A DNA stretch of 48,481 nt from JBGQAS01 sp964498605 (GTDB taxonomy: Bacteria > Chloroflexota > Anaerolineae > Anaerolineales > Anaerolineaceae), in contig CAZCHK010000013.1 in NCBI GenBank assembly GCA_964498605.1, positions 1 to 48,481 on the forward strand, written 5' to 3'. This document shows positions 1 through 8,089 of the stretch, piece by piece; position 1 is the first letter of the stretch, and every line of letters begins with the position of its first letter. Below the pieces are notes generated by a model, which had not been told where the DNA came from, did no database searches, and saw nothing but the letters and a program-made list of their open reading frames with translations. A program made the translations under genes and the position numbers.

Positions 1-62
1 AAATTATACTGGTAGACCAAATTGGCGTCAAACATCATGACGGATATCTCAAGCTCACTGAC

Positions 63-92
63 TTTACACTTAAGAAAGGATTATGCTATCAT
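63..92 (+). promoter_or_regulatory. Candidate promoter with extended -10, possibly leaderless
   Basis: TTTACA (63-68) lies 18 nt before TATCAT (87-92), and TG at 84-85 makes an extended -10 (TGCTATCAT). The expected start of transcription is about 98-99, which is the A of the ATG used by the next gene. No Shine-Dalgarno sequence is placed for that ATG, so a leaderless mRNA is possible. This is a motif match by eye only. Confidence 0.4.
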
Positions 93-98
93 GCAGTC

Positions 99-1724
99 AT
101 GCTCAGGCTTATCCGGTTATTAAAAGAGCACGAGTCCGCGACACTGAAGATCATTGCCGATTACTGGGGCGTGTTAGCGTCAGAAGTTACACCTGAGCTG
201 GTTGAAGCGGAAATTAATGATCTGCTGCGGCATGGCGAAGGCTTGAAAGAAATCGTTGACGCCTTGCCTGCGGATGCCCTGTCAGCCTGGACTTCATTAA
301 ATGGTCAGGGCGGTAAACAAAGCTGGGCAGTTTTTTCACGGAAGTTTGGTGACGTGCGCGCCATGGGTGCGTCACGCATCGCGCGCGAGAAACCTCAGCT
401 GAACCCTGTCAACGCTGCCGAAACCCTGTGGTACCGAGGCATGCTGGGGCGAACTTTCATAGATCAAAAACCAGAACCTCAAGAAATCGCGTATCTCCCG
501 GATGAATTTCGATCCTACAACCCCGTTGATAACGGTCAGGTTTGTTTTGACCTGGACATCGTAGATGAAAAAGAAGTGACCAGCCTCTCCATGGGTCCGC
601 TGGAGACGTTGAATGATCTTACAACCATTCTCGCGGCAGTTCGCAGCATGAAAATGGATGAGGTGGAGTGCTTTCTCTTTCACGAAAAGGATTCCAGGTG
701 GCTGCTCGAAATTCTTGAAACCTGCGGGCTCCTCTCTCGCGATCGAGTACTCCAGGCGGACAAGGTAAGATCCTGGTTTGATCAGACCCCGGCAGAAATG
801 CTCGCTCTTCTTGTGGATGCATGGTACGCTTCTCCCGATTTTAATGAGCTGAGGCTGATCCCCGAAATCGTCTGCGAAGGCTCCTGGAAGAACGACCCAA
901 AGGCTGCCAGGATATTCGTCTGGAATACTCTCAATTCTTTCACGGAAGCCGGTTGGATAAAAGTCAAGCATCTGATTGCTGCCATTCATCAGAAATTTCC
1001 TGATTTTCAACGCCCGGCGGGTAATTACGATTTGTGGTTGATCCGTGACGCAAAAACGAGTGAATATCTGAAAGGTTTTGAAAGCTGGGACTGTGTTGAA
1101 AATCGCTTGCTTTTATTGATCATCACAAGAATCATGCCGGCATTGGGATTGCTCGACGTTGGCATTCACAAAACGACCCGCGAGTTGGTGTTTCGCTGGT
1201 CTGCCTGGGGGAAGGGATACCTGCAGGGAGAGGTGAGCGAATTCACTCTCCAACCACCCCGGAATACGATCAGGAGCCAGGGGGACATTCACATATCTTC
1301 ATGCGCACCGTTCGCATCGCGGTATCAACTCTCAAGATTCTGTGAATGGGTGAGCTTGCGTGATAAGCAGTTTTTTTACCGGCTCAACCTGCAGGGTTTA
1401 CGGTCAGCTCAAAACAGCGGCATGGAAATCAAGCATATTCCCACAGTTCTGCAGCAGCTTTTCGGCAAGGCAGTACCGCCAACCCTGATCAAAGCCATTC
1501 TGCATTACGAAAAAAACGGCTGCCTGTTGACTGGAGAGCGCGTGAGCGTTTTAAAACTATCCGACAGTCACCTGCTTGAAACCTTGAGCGACTCTCCTGC
1601 CGCCCGTTTTCTGGGGGAAAAATTGAATCCCGCCACGATCATCATTCCATCGGGTAAGGAAAAAGAATTGGAAAAATCCTTGCTCGAGTCAGGGTACTTT
1701 TCAGAGTTTCATCTCGATGTATAA
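99..1724 (+). CDS. Helicase-associated (XPB/Ssl2 N-terminal-like) domain protein
   Basis: A 541-residue soluble protein with no signal peptide or membrane segment. The last third (about residues 390-541) has the pattern of the helicase-associated domain related to the N-terminal region of XPB/Ssl2: a 'GDIHI' strand, then an arginine-containing helix, 'FYRLNLQGLRSA', 'VPPTLIKAI', and a C-terminal 'L-G-E-K-L-N-P' followed by a small domain ending in 'LLESGYF'. The N-terminal part is helical and I do not recognise it. No Walker motifs are present, so it is not itself a helicase; it may have a DNA-related or regulatory role, which is inferred. The start at 99 fits an extended -10 directly upstream. 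Its stop overlaps the -10 box proposed for kbl, so the two genes are close neighbours but may be transcribed separately. Confidence 0.6.
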   Translation: MLRLIRLLKEHESATLKIIADYWGVLASEVTPELVEAEINDLLRHGEGLKEIVDALPADALSAWTSLNGQGGKQSWAVFSRKFGDVRAMGASRIAREKPQLNPVNAAETLWYRGMLGRTFIDQKPEPQEIAYLPDEFRSYNPVDNGQVCFDLDIVDEKEVTSLSMGPLETLNDLTTILAAVRSMKMDEVECFLFHEKDSRWLLEILETCGLLSRDRVLQADKVRSWFDQTPAEMLALLVDAWYASPDFNELRLIPEIVCEGSWKNDPKAARIFVWNTLNSFTEAGWIKVKHLIAAIHQKFPDFQRPAGNYDLWLIRDAKTSEYLKGFESWDCVENRLLLLIITRIMPALGLLDVGIHKTTRELVFRWSAWGKGYLQGEVSEFTLQPPRNTIRSQGDIHISSCAPFASRYQLSRFCEWVSLRDKQFFYRLNLQGLRSAQNSGMEIKHIPTVLQQLFGKAVPPTLIKAILHYEKNGCLLTGERVSVLKLSDSHLLETLSDSPAARFLGEKLNPATIIIPSGKEKELEKSLLESGYFSEFHLDV

Positions 1725-1725
1725 T
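1720..1725 (+). promoter_or_regulatory. Candidate -10 box for kbl
   Basis: A perfect TATAAT overlaps the stop codon of the upstream gene. The -35 region is poor (CTTTTC at 17 nt spacing). Transcription would start near 1732, ahead of the GAGGAG ribosome site at 1744-1749. It supports the ATG at 1753 rather than the one at 1717, because 1717 would lie upstream of the transcript. Confidence 0.35.
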
Positions 1726-1752
1726 CTTTTGAAACCAAATTTCGAGGAGCCT

Positions 1753-2937
1753 ATGTCAACAAAATTAGATTGGGTACATAACGAGCTGGAACAATTAAAA
1801 GAAGCGGGATTGTTCAACCGCATAAGGACCATCAGTTCCCCGCAGGGAGCCTGGCTGGTTGTGGATGGAAAGAAGGTCCTGAACTTCTGCTCAAACAATT
1901 ATCTGGGTCTTGCCAATCATCCCCTGTTGATCGCCGCGGCTGATCAAGCCCTGCACAGCATGGGTGCTGGTCCTGCCGCGGTGCGCACGATCGCTGGAAC
2001 AACCGACCTTCACCTCGAGCTTGAACGGCGTCTGGCAAATTTCAAAGGCGTTGAGGATGCCATTACATTCCAGTCCGGCTTCTGTGCCAATCTGGCCACC
2101 ATTCCCGCCCTTGTTGGCAAAGAGGACGCCATCTATTCCGATGAATTAAATCACGCCAGCATCATCGATGGATGCCGATTATCAGGCGCGACAATCATTC
2201 GCTATAAACACTGTGACCCGCAAGACCTGCAGCGAGTCATCACCGAAAATAAGGCCAATTATCGCCGCGGTTTGGTCATCACGGACGGCGTCTTCAGTAT
2301 GGACGGGGATATCGCTCCCCTGGACAAGATCTGTGATGTTGCGGAGAAGCATGATGTCCTGTTAATGGTCGATGATGCCCATGGCGAAGGTGTGATGGGT
2401 AAAGGCGGGCGGGGTATTGTCGATCATTTCCATCTGCACGGAAGGGTTGATGTGGAGGTGGGTACAATGTCCAAAGCTTTCGGCGTGGTGGGAGGTGTTG
2501 TGGCTGGCAAATCCATCATCATTGATTGGCTTCGCCAACGTGGAAGACCATTCCTGTTTTCTTCCGCGGTGACCCCAGCCGATGCCGCAGCCTGCCTGGC
2601 TTCTCTGGATATCCTGGAATCTTCCACGGAACTGGTGGATCGGTTATGGGAAAACGCTCATTATTTTAAGACAGGGCTCAAGAAAGCCGGGTTTGACACC
2701 GGTCTGTCCATGACACCGATCACTCCCATCATGCTAGGCGAAGCGTCACTGGCGCAGCAGTTCAGCAGGACTTTGTTTGAAGAAGGTGTATTTGCCATGT
2801 CAATCGGTTTCCCGACTGTACCCAAAGGCAAAGCGCGCATTCGCGTGATGATCAGCGCCGCTCACAGCAAAGATGACCTGGATACGGGTTTAAAGGTGTT
2901 TTCCGAAGTCGGTAAAAAGCTCAGTGTCATTCAATAG
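1753..2937 (+). CDS. kbl: 2-amino-3-ketobutyrate CoA ligase (glycine C-acetyltransferase)
   Basis: A PLP enzyme of the alpha-oxoamine synthase family. With threonine dehydrogenase it converts threonine to glycine and acetyl-CoA in the cytoplasm. The 394 residues match the usual length of Kbl (about 398). Visible family signatures are 'NFCSNNYLGLA' near residue 40, 'FQSGFCANLA', 'DELNHASIIDG', 'VDDAHGEGVMG' and the PLP-lysine motif 'GTMSKAFG' with K241. The reading frame is open from 1717, but the ATG at 1753 has GAGGAG four bases upstream, so I use it. Other members of this superfamily (BioF, HemA, serine palmitoyltransferase) share the fold; the overall pattern fits Kbl best. No threonine dehydrogenase lies next to it here. 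A perfect hairpin follows at 2970. Confidence 0.9.
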   Translation: MSTKLDWVHNELEQLKEAGLFNRIRTISSPQGAWLVVDGKKVLNFCSNNYLGLANHPLLIAAADQALHSMGAGPAAVRTIAGTTDLHLELERRLANFKGVEDAITFQSGFCANLATIPALVGKEDAIYSDELNHASIIDGCRLSGATIIRYKHCDPQDLQRVITENKANYRRGLVITDGVFSMDGDIAPLDKICDVAEKHDVLLMVDDAHGEGVMGKGGRGIVDHFHLHGRVDVEVGTMSKAFGVVGGVVAGKSIIIDWLRQRGRPFLFSSAVTPADAAACLASLDILESSTELVDRLWENAHYFKTGLKKAGFDTGLSMTPITPIMLGEASLAQQFSRTLFEEGVFAMSIGFPTVPKGKARIRVMISAAHSKDDLDTGLKVFSEVGKKLSVIQ

Positions 2938-2969
2938 AATAATCCATTAACCAGAGAATTCCATTAAAC

Positions 2970-2997
2970 GATTCGCCCCGAGAACTCGGGGCGAATC
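2970..2997. terminator. Perfect 13-bp hairpin between convergent genes
   Basis: GATTCGCCCCGAG (2970-2982), a 2-nt spacer, then its exact reverse complement (2985-2997). It is GC-rich in the middle and lies 32 nt after the kbl stop, with the - strand glycan operon ending 172 nt on the other side. Neither side carries a clear U tract, so a bidirectional terminator is likely but unproven. Confidence 0.6.
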
Positions 2998-3086
2998 TGA
3001 TAGGAGGGAGGAGAGAGATTATTATGTGGTTCTCCAGAAATTCTTCTTTCCGGAGGTCTTTCTCACTGCTGTTTATATCAAATGTC

Positions 3087-3147
3087 TGACATGACTGTCA
3101 GTGTCACTTGTCACAAGAATTAATTTACATATGACTAATTCGGTCAT
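3087..3147. repeat. Cluster of TGAC/GTCA half-sites
   Basis: Seven copies of TGAC or its complement GTCA occur in 60 nt (starting at 3087, 3092, 3097, 3103, 3110, 3132 and 3143). They form small inverted repeats, for example TGACA-tgac-TGTCA and ATGAC-7 nt-GTCAT. The site lies downstream of two convergent genes. It could be a protein-binding array or chance. Confidence 0.25.
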
Positions 3148-3169
3148 GTTTGTCCGCTATCAGCCAGGA

Positions 3170-3982
3170 TTACTTTCGAAACATTCGCTGACGCTTCCAG
3201 CGAAGATAGGGCGCTGCCAGTTTGCGCAGGTAATATTTGAGAACAATTGGAGAGAGTGTTTTACCGCCCTCCCGGAAATGCACCTTCAACATCTCAGGCC
3301 AGCAGCGATCATCCGCCATGATGGTCTTCGCATCTGAGTGCAGTCGGAAATTCGCCCACACCTGTCCGGGCACATAGACCAGCGGCGCGATTTTCGCTAC
3401 GCGGACCCACAAATCATAATCCATCGCGAAGTAAAAAGTTGAGTCCAGCGGCTCGACCATCTTCCAGATTTCCGCACGAAAAAAACACGCCTGCTGGGGT
3501 ACATGGACAAAGCCATTCCGAAGTTTCCGGTAGTTCGTCTGTGCTGCGGGGAAGGAGCCGATCACCGCATCATGTTCATCAATAAAATTCGCGTCCGCGT
3601 ATACAGCCCCCGCCTGCGGAGATTGCTGGAAGATCTTTACCATTGCGCTCACCGCGCCAGGCTCCAATGTGTCGTCCGAATTGAGGTAGGCAAGTATCTC
3701 ACCCGTAGCGTGAGACAGTCCTTTGTTGATCGCGTCTGTTTGCCCCGTGTCTTTTTCAGAGATCCACCAGGCAAGTTTTCCTTTGTACTTTTCGATGATT
3801 CGAGCGGATCCATCTGTCGAGCCGCCGTCCACAACGATGTATTCGATGCGGGGGTAATCCTGACCCAAAACGGATCGAATCGTCCGCTCAATGTACTTTG
3901 CCTGATTATATGAAGGCGTCACGATGGAAACGAGCGGAATGTCCGAAAATGACTTCAACTGAAGTCGCTCTTTCATCCTCAT
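3170..3982 (-). CDS. Family 2 glycosyltransferase
   Basis: A 270-residue GT-A fold transferase. The N-terminal 'SIVTPSYNQAKYIERTI' and 'VVDGGSTDGS' form the nucleotide-binding half. 'LAYLNSDDTLEPGA' carries the DxD-like 'SDD' that holds the metal and sugar nucleotide, and 'MDYDLWVRVA' is the acceptor-side motif. The C-terminus is basic and aromatic, which suggests membrane association. It likely adds one sugar to a lipid-linked glycan on the cytoplasmic side; donor and acceptor cannot be told from sequence. It overlaps the upstream membrane transferase by 4 nt (ATGA), so the two are translationally coupled. It is the last gene of the - strand cluster and closely resembles the GT2 at 5536-6480. 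Confidence 0.85.
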   Translation of the reverse strand: MRMKERLQLKSFSDIPLVSIVTPSYNQAKYIERTIRSVLGQDYPRIEYIVVDGGSTDGSARIIEKYKGKLAWWISEKDTGQTDAINKGLSHATGEILAYLNSDDTLEPGAVSAMVKIFQQSPQAGAVYADANFIDEHDAVIGSFPAAQTNYRKLRNGFVHVPQQACFFRAEIWKMVEPLDSTFYFAMDYDLWVRVAKIAPLVYVPGQVWANFRLHSDAKTIMADDRCWPEMLKVHFREGGKTLSPIVLKYYLRKLAAPYLRWKRQRMFRK

Positions 3983-5526
3983 CCGGATCCTCCTGGAAGC
4001 GCGTAGAGATCATAAATGACATAGGATTCCCCAATGTCGAAAATGGGATAATCGTTTAAAGCTTGTTTGAGCAGGGGTTGTTTCTCCAATTCAACCAGGT
4101 CTGTCACAATGAACAAGTCCTTTCCCTCTATAGCCTGGGTGAATAGTTCATCAAAAGCTGCCTGGTCCATTTCCCCGATCCCGCGCAAGGCCATGTCACC
4201 GGTGTAGAGCCAGATCTGCGCAGGATTGATCCATCCCCAATACTGTAATCTGTATCCATAATCTTGAGTCAGCGCTATGATGGAACGCCCCGAACCAGCC
4301 ACCTGCCCGATGCGAGCATATACAGCATCCTGTCCCCGATAGTCAGCTTTGTGCAGTACATCACGAACATCCCACAGGTTGGCGCCGATGGCAATCACGA
4401 TGACAATGATCAAAGCAATTCTCATGACTGGTGTATGCTTCACCTTCATGTACCGATCTGCCAGTATGACAGCATAGGCGGAAACGGACATGGCGATCAA
4501 AGGAACCGCAGTGATGTGATAATAGTCATGCGTCGCAAAAAAATATGAAAAAACGATGCCAAAAAGGAAATATCCAGACCACAACCAAATCATGAACCTG
4601 CGGTCATGCTTCTTTTCGAAAAAGAAGACGCCAACGATCCCTAAGATAAAGGGAAGCAAACCGACTACTTTCTCCAGCATGCGCTCCCACTGCAGGTAAA
4701 AGACCGGATCGATCCAATCCTGGGGGAAAAATCGCAATCTGAATTGACCACCCAGATCGCCCTTTACAAAAAACCCAATGAACATGTATATGAGGGTTGG
4801 AAGCGCTGCGATCAATCCCATCGTCCAAAATTGCATGGATCTTAAGTTCTTCTTCAAACCTCGTATGACCAGGATAGCGATGAAACCACCCAGAATAGAA
4901 AAGGCAGCCAGGGCTTTGGTAAGAACTGCCAGCCCTCCGAGCAAGCCGACAAGGATCGCCCATGACCAGGTTTGCTTCTGGATCCAGCGGTACATCGACC
5001 ACCAGGTATAAATAATCAGGCAGGTCATCAAAGGATCTGGCTGGATTGTGCGGCTGACAACTACTCCGAATGGCAGAAAAAGGTAGACCGCCAGAGCGAT
5101 CATTCCCCCATCCCTGGAACTCATATCTTTCGCGAGAAGGAACAATCCCCCCCCACCCAGGAGCCAAAAGATAATCGAAACCACGCGTGGAATGACAAGG
5201 TCCTCACGGCCAAACAGGCGGTAGAACAATACCACCAGTCCATCATAGACTGGAGCGTCAGTGACTTCCGCGTTCAATTGTGTCTGAGAACTTTGGTATC
5301 GATCTTGAGACAAACTGCCTTCCGGCAGTGTCTGGTAATATCTCGCCCTGGCCACGATAGCGGTGAAAAGCTGCCTGGTGGGGTGAAAATCCAGCGGGAG
5401 GTCGTCAATATCGTAGATGCGAATGAACAGTCCCAAAAGAAGCATGAGTGCTATTAAAAGACCGTACACCCATTTTTTCTTCCCAAATAACTCCGGATAC
5501 GTTGGATTGATTTCGTTTTCTCTCAA
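3979..5526 (-). CDS. GT39/ArnT-like polytopic membrane glycosyltransferase
   Basis: A 515-residue integral membrane protein with about ten or more hydrophobic segments. It resembles the PMT/ArnT (GT39, GT-C fold) family, which uses polyprenyl-phosphate sugars on the outer face of the membrane. After the first membrane span the sequence 'DIDDLPLDFHPTRQ' provides acidic residues of the type used for catalysis in the first external loop. The start codon is TTG at 5526, supported by AGAGG at 5532-5536 (read on the - strand) five bases upstream; no nearer ATG has such a site. It is coupled to the GT2 downstream by an ATGA overlap. A role in decorating the glycan or a surface protein outside the cell is inferred; the substrate is unknown. 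Confidence 0.75.
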   Translation of the reverse strand: MRENEINPTYPELFGKKKWVYGLLIALMLLLGLFIRIYDIDDLPLDFHPTRQLFTAIVARARYYQTLPEGSLSQDRYQSSQTQLNAEVTDAPVYDGLVVLFYRLFGREDLVIPRVVSIIFWLLGGGGLFLLAKDMSSRDGGMIALAVYLFLPFGVVVSRTIQPDPLMTCLIIYTWWSMYRWIQKQTWSWAILVGLLGGLAVLTKALAAFSILGGFIAILVIRGLKKNLRSMQFWTMGLIAALPTLIYMFIGFFVKGDLGGQFRLRFFPQDWIDPVFYLQWERMLEKVVGLLPFILGIVGVFFFEKKHDRRFMIWLWSGYFLFGIVFSYFFATHDYYHITAVPLIAMSVSAYAVILADRYMKVKHTPVMRIALIIVIVIAIGANLWDVRDVLHKADYRGQDAVYARIGQVAGSGRSIIALTQDYGYRLQYWGWINPAQIWLYTGDMALRGIGEMDQAAFDELFTQAIEGKDLFIVTDLVELEKQPLLKQALNDYPIFDIGESYVIYDLYALPGGSG

Positions 5527-5535
5527 TTCGACCTC

Positions 5536-6480
5536 TTATCTGTCTAAAAATTTTTTTGATTTTAACCTGTAATAGAGTGTTTTTATCTTTCCCATACCGA
5601 TCCATGCCAGGTAAGCGTAAATTATGCGGTGAAACTCACGCAGCCCGGTCGGCGGGTACAGACCGATTGATTTCCAGTAAAACTTGATCGCTCCCTTGAT
5701 ATCTCCGCCATCGAGCAGGTAGCGCGCGTTAAACCTGTGCGCTCCGGCAAGAATGCGTTTTTTGTCTTTCTGATACAAGTCTTCCAGGACTGGTTGAGTG
5801 TGGATCCACTCCAGTATCCGGTAGGCATCTCGTCCAAACTCGCCTGCCCTGGCAATGTTCTTCGCAGCCTCGTGATACCTGGCTGAGGCAAGAATTTGGG
5901 GAATGTAAATACACCTGCCCACCCGAGCCAGGCGCAGCCACAAGTGATGGTCCAGCAGGAAATGGTATTCCGGGTTCAACAACCCCACCTGGTCCAGTGC
6001 TGATTTTCGGAACCAGACCCCGGGCTGGCTGATGATATTGAAGCGCATCAATTCGGGCAATCCCCATTGTTGAAAGCGCATCACATTGAATCTCCTCCCC
6101 TCGCCATCTATGGAAGCCACATCACCGTACACCATGCTGGCATCAGGGTTGTCCTGAAACACGCCTGAAACAAGGGCTAACGAGCCCGGCTGGTACACAT
6201 CATCCGAGTTCAGCCAGCCGATAATCTCACCCGCTGCTCTGGCCAGCCCTTTGTTCACAGCATCAGCCTGACCTTTGTCCTTCTCGGAAACCCACCACTT
6301 CAAACGCTTTTGATAATTCTTGATCACATCAACGCTGCCATCCGTTGAGCCCCCGTCGGCGATCAAGTACTCGATCGGTTCATAATTTTGATGAATAACT
6401 GATTCGATGGTTGTGCCAAGAAACCTGACCTGGTTGTAGGAAGGTGTGACGATGGATATGAGCGGTTTGGTTGATGTCAT
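5536..6480 (-). CDS. Family 2 glycosyltransferase
   Basis: A 314-residue GT-A transferase. Key motifs are 'SIVTPSYNQVRFLGTTI', 'IADGGSTDGSVDVI', 'IGWLNSDDVYQPGS' (metal-binding SDD) and 'FLLDHHLWLRLARVG'. It is a close relative of the GT2 at 3170-3982, with a longer C-terminal part rich in basic and aromatic residues that may sit on the membrane surface. It starts inside the stop of the DUF115 gene (ATGA overlap). It likely adds a sugar to a lipid-linked intermediate; the donor is unknown. Confidence 0.85.
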   Translation of the reverse strand: MTSTKPLISIVTPSYNQVRFLGTTIESVIHQNYEPIEYLIADGGSTDGSVDVIKNYQKRLKWWVSEKDKGQADAVNKGLARAAGEIIGWLNSDDVYQPGSLALVSGVFQDNPDASMVYGDVASIDGEGRRFNVMRFQQWGLPELMRFNIISQPGVWFRKSALDQVGLLNPEYHFLLDHHLWLRLARVGRCIYIPQILASARYHEAAKNIARAGEFGRDAYRILEWIHTQPVLEDLYQKDKKRILAGAHRFNARYLLDGGDIKGAIKFYWKSIGLYPPTGLREFHRIIYAYLAWIGMGKIKTLYYRLKSKKFLDR

Positions 6481-7295
6481 TTAATGAAGAGGCTGTGAAA
6501 ATCTACCTTATCAAATACATTTAGTTTCCCGTCAACAGTCGCGTCCAACACTCTTCTTCCATCCTTCTCGTAAGCTGCCTTTGCCATTCTGTACGCTTTC
6601 TCAGAAGTCTCAAGGTCCGGTAGTTGCCAGCGAAACCCTTTGCCAAAATACGCACCTGAAAAATGGTTGGGGTCATCTCCCTGCGAAGTGACCGTCGTGT
6701 TTGGTTCACCTTTGGTCACGAAGTTGTGATCGACACCAATGAGGATCGCTGTCGAAAAACCAAGATAGTACGCGACCTGCAACGCGGTGTACGTCACGGT
6801 CGCGCCTTCCCACAGCCGGCCTGTGATATCGCGAGTGAATTTCGGCCCGGTGTAGGAAGTGTGCAGGAAGTGAGTCGATGTGGAATATTGGAGGTGTTTG
6901 TGTGAACGCCATGCGATGAATTTCGGCATGGAGAGACTGTGGATATCTTCCGCGCATTGTTCGATGACCAGGTCATTTACCGCCAGGAACAGATCGGTCT
7001 GAAAACCTATTTCCGGGAAGAGCATATAGATGCGGTTCATCCCGAAGGTAAATTCGTTTTTCAGCCTGCTCAGGTCCATTTTTCGCAAGCTCGGTCCGTT
7101 GCCAATGATGAAACATCTTTCTCCCTTGTGCGAATTTTTCAATCCCCGCAATGCTCGGATAGATTTCCTGCGCCAGGGATGGAAACAGGCTGAGGGGAAA
7201 TCCTTCAATCGGTCAAACCAATCCACGGCACTGCCCATGGCGTGAATCACAGGCTTCGGAAGTTTTTTTACGGATTTTCGCAGCAAATCACTCAT
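6477..7295 (-). CDS. DUF115 (MptE-like/Maf-related) protein
   Basis: A 272-residue protein with the DUF115 signature 'GERCFIIGNGPSLRKMDLS' near residues 58-75, then 'FGMNRIYMLFPEIGF' and 'GATVTYTALQVAYYLGF', and 'ILIGVDHNF'. The same domain is found in archaeal 6-hydroxymethylpterin diphosphokinase MptE and in the motility accessory factor (Maf) proteins that transfer pseudaminic or legionaminic acid to flagellin. In glycan loci it usually occurs as a stand-alone protein of about this size, as here. The neighbouring nonulosonic acid genes make a sugar-transfer role more likely than a pterin role, but that is inference. It overlaps both neighbours by 4 nt. Confidence 0.7.
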   Translation of the reverse strand: MSDLLRKSVKKLPKPVIHAMGSAVDWFDRLKDFPSACFHPWRRKSIRALRGLKNSHKGERCFIIGNGPSLRKMDLSRLKNEFTFGMNRIYMLFPEIGFQTDLFLAVNDLVIEQCAEDIHSLSMPKFIAWRSHKHLQYSTSTHFLHTSYTGPKFTRDITGRLWEGATVTYTALQVAYYLGFSTAILIGVDHNFVTKGEPNTTVTSQGDDPNHFSGAYFGKGFRWQLPDLETSEKAYRMAKAAYEKDGRRVLDATVDGKLNVFDKVDFHSLFIK

Positions 7296-8056
7296 TCTGT
7301 GCTCAACCTCGCCGTCGCCCCGCCATCCACGATCATGGCCTGTCCTGTCATATACGATGATTGGCTGTTGTCAGCCAAAAAGAATATGCAATGCGCAATT
7401 TCCTCGGCAGAGCCCACCCTGCCGTTAACAGTCTTTCTGGCAAGATTCTCCAGCCTGTCGTTGAGCGTGCCTTTTCCTGCATGTCCGCGGTTAAGGCCCG
7501 CGCGCAACATGGGAGTGTCAACCGCGCCCGGCAGGATCGCGTTGACGCGAATATTATCCTGAGCGAATTCGATCGCCATGGCCCTGGTCAATGCCAGCAG
7601 CCCCCCCTTGCTGGCTGCATATGCAGCGATGTCCCTGGAGGTCGCAACCGCGTGCACGGAGGAGACATTGACGATCGCGCCTGCACCTGACCGTTTTAGC
7701 AGCGGGTAAGCAAGTTTTGCTCCCATGAATGGCGAACGCAGGTTGGATGCCATGACCGCGTCCCACTCTTCAATGCTTGTTTCCAGAAGGGGTTTGGCGA
7801 TCTGCATGGCCGCGTTGTTGACCACAGCATCAAGGACCGGGCTGAACAGTTCCACGCTTTTGAAGATGCTTTCAAGGTCGCTCGGATTGGAAATATCCGC
7901 CTGGATGAAAAGACCATCTCTGGGAAATTGCGCTCCAAAATCGTTGCGATCGACTCCGATGATTTTCCAGCCGCGATCATGGAATACCTGCACGGTGGCT
8001 CTGCCAATACCGCCGGCAGCTCCCGTGATCAGCATGTATTGAAACCGCTCAGTCAT
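7292..8056 (-). CDS. Short-chain dehydrogenase/reductase (SDR)
   Basis: A 254-residue classical SDR. 'LITGAAGGIGRA' is the NAD(P)-binding loop, 'NNAAMQIAKPL' the NNAG-type motif, 'VNVSSVHAVA' holds the catalytic Ser and 'YAASKGG' the Tyr and Lys. 'SYMTGQAMIVDGGA' is the usual C-terminal signature. The frame is open to a TTG at 8083, but the ATG at 8056 has GAGGTGA just upstream and fits family length. It follows a 2-hydroxyacid dehydrogenase and a cytidylyltransferase in one run, which suggests that the three make one activated building block. The substrate is not known. SDR sequence alone cannot say whether it oxidises or reduces. Confidence 0.85.
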   Translation of the reverse strand: MTERFQYMLITGAAGGIGRATVQVFHDRGWKIIGVDRNDFGAQFPRDGLFIQADISNPSDLESIFKSVELFSPVLDAVVNNAAMQIAKPLLETSIEEWDAVMASNLRSPFMGAKLAYPLLKRSGAGAIVNVSSVHAVATSRDIAAYAASKGGLLALTRAMAIEFAQDNIRVNAILPGAVDTPMLRAGLNRGHAGKGTLNDRLENLARKTVNGRVGSAEEIAHCIFFLADNSQSSYMTGQAMIVDGGATARLSTE

Positions 8057-8089
8057 CTTCACCTCTGGGGTATTGTATCCCAATCATGT

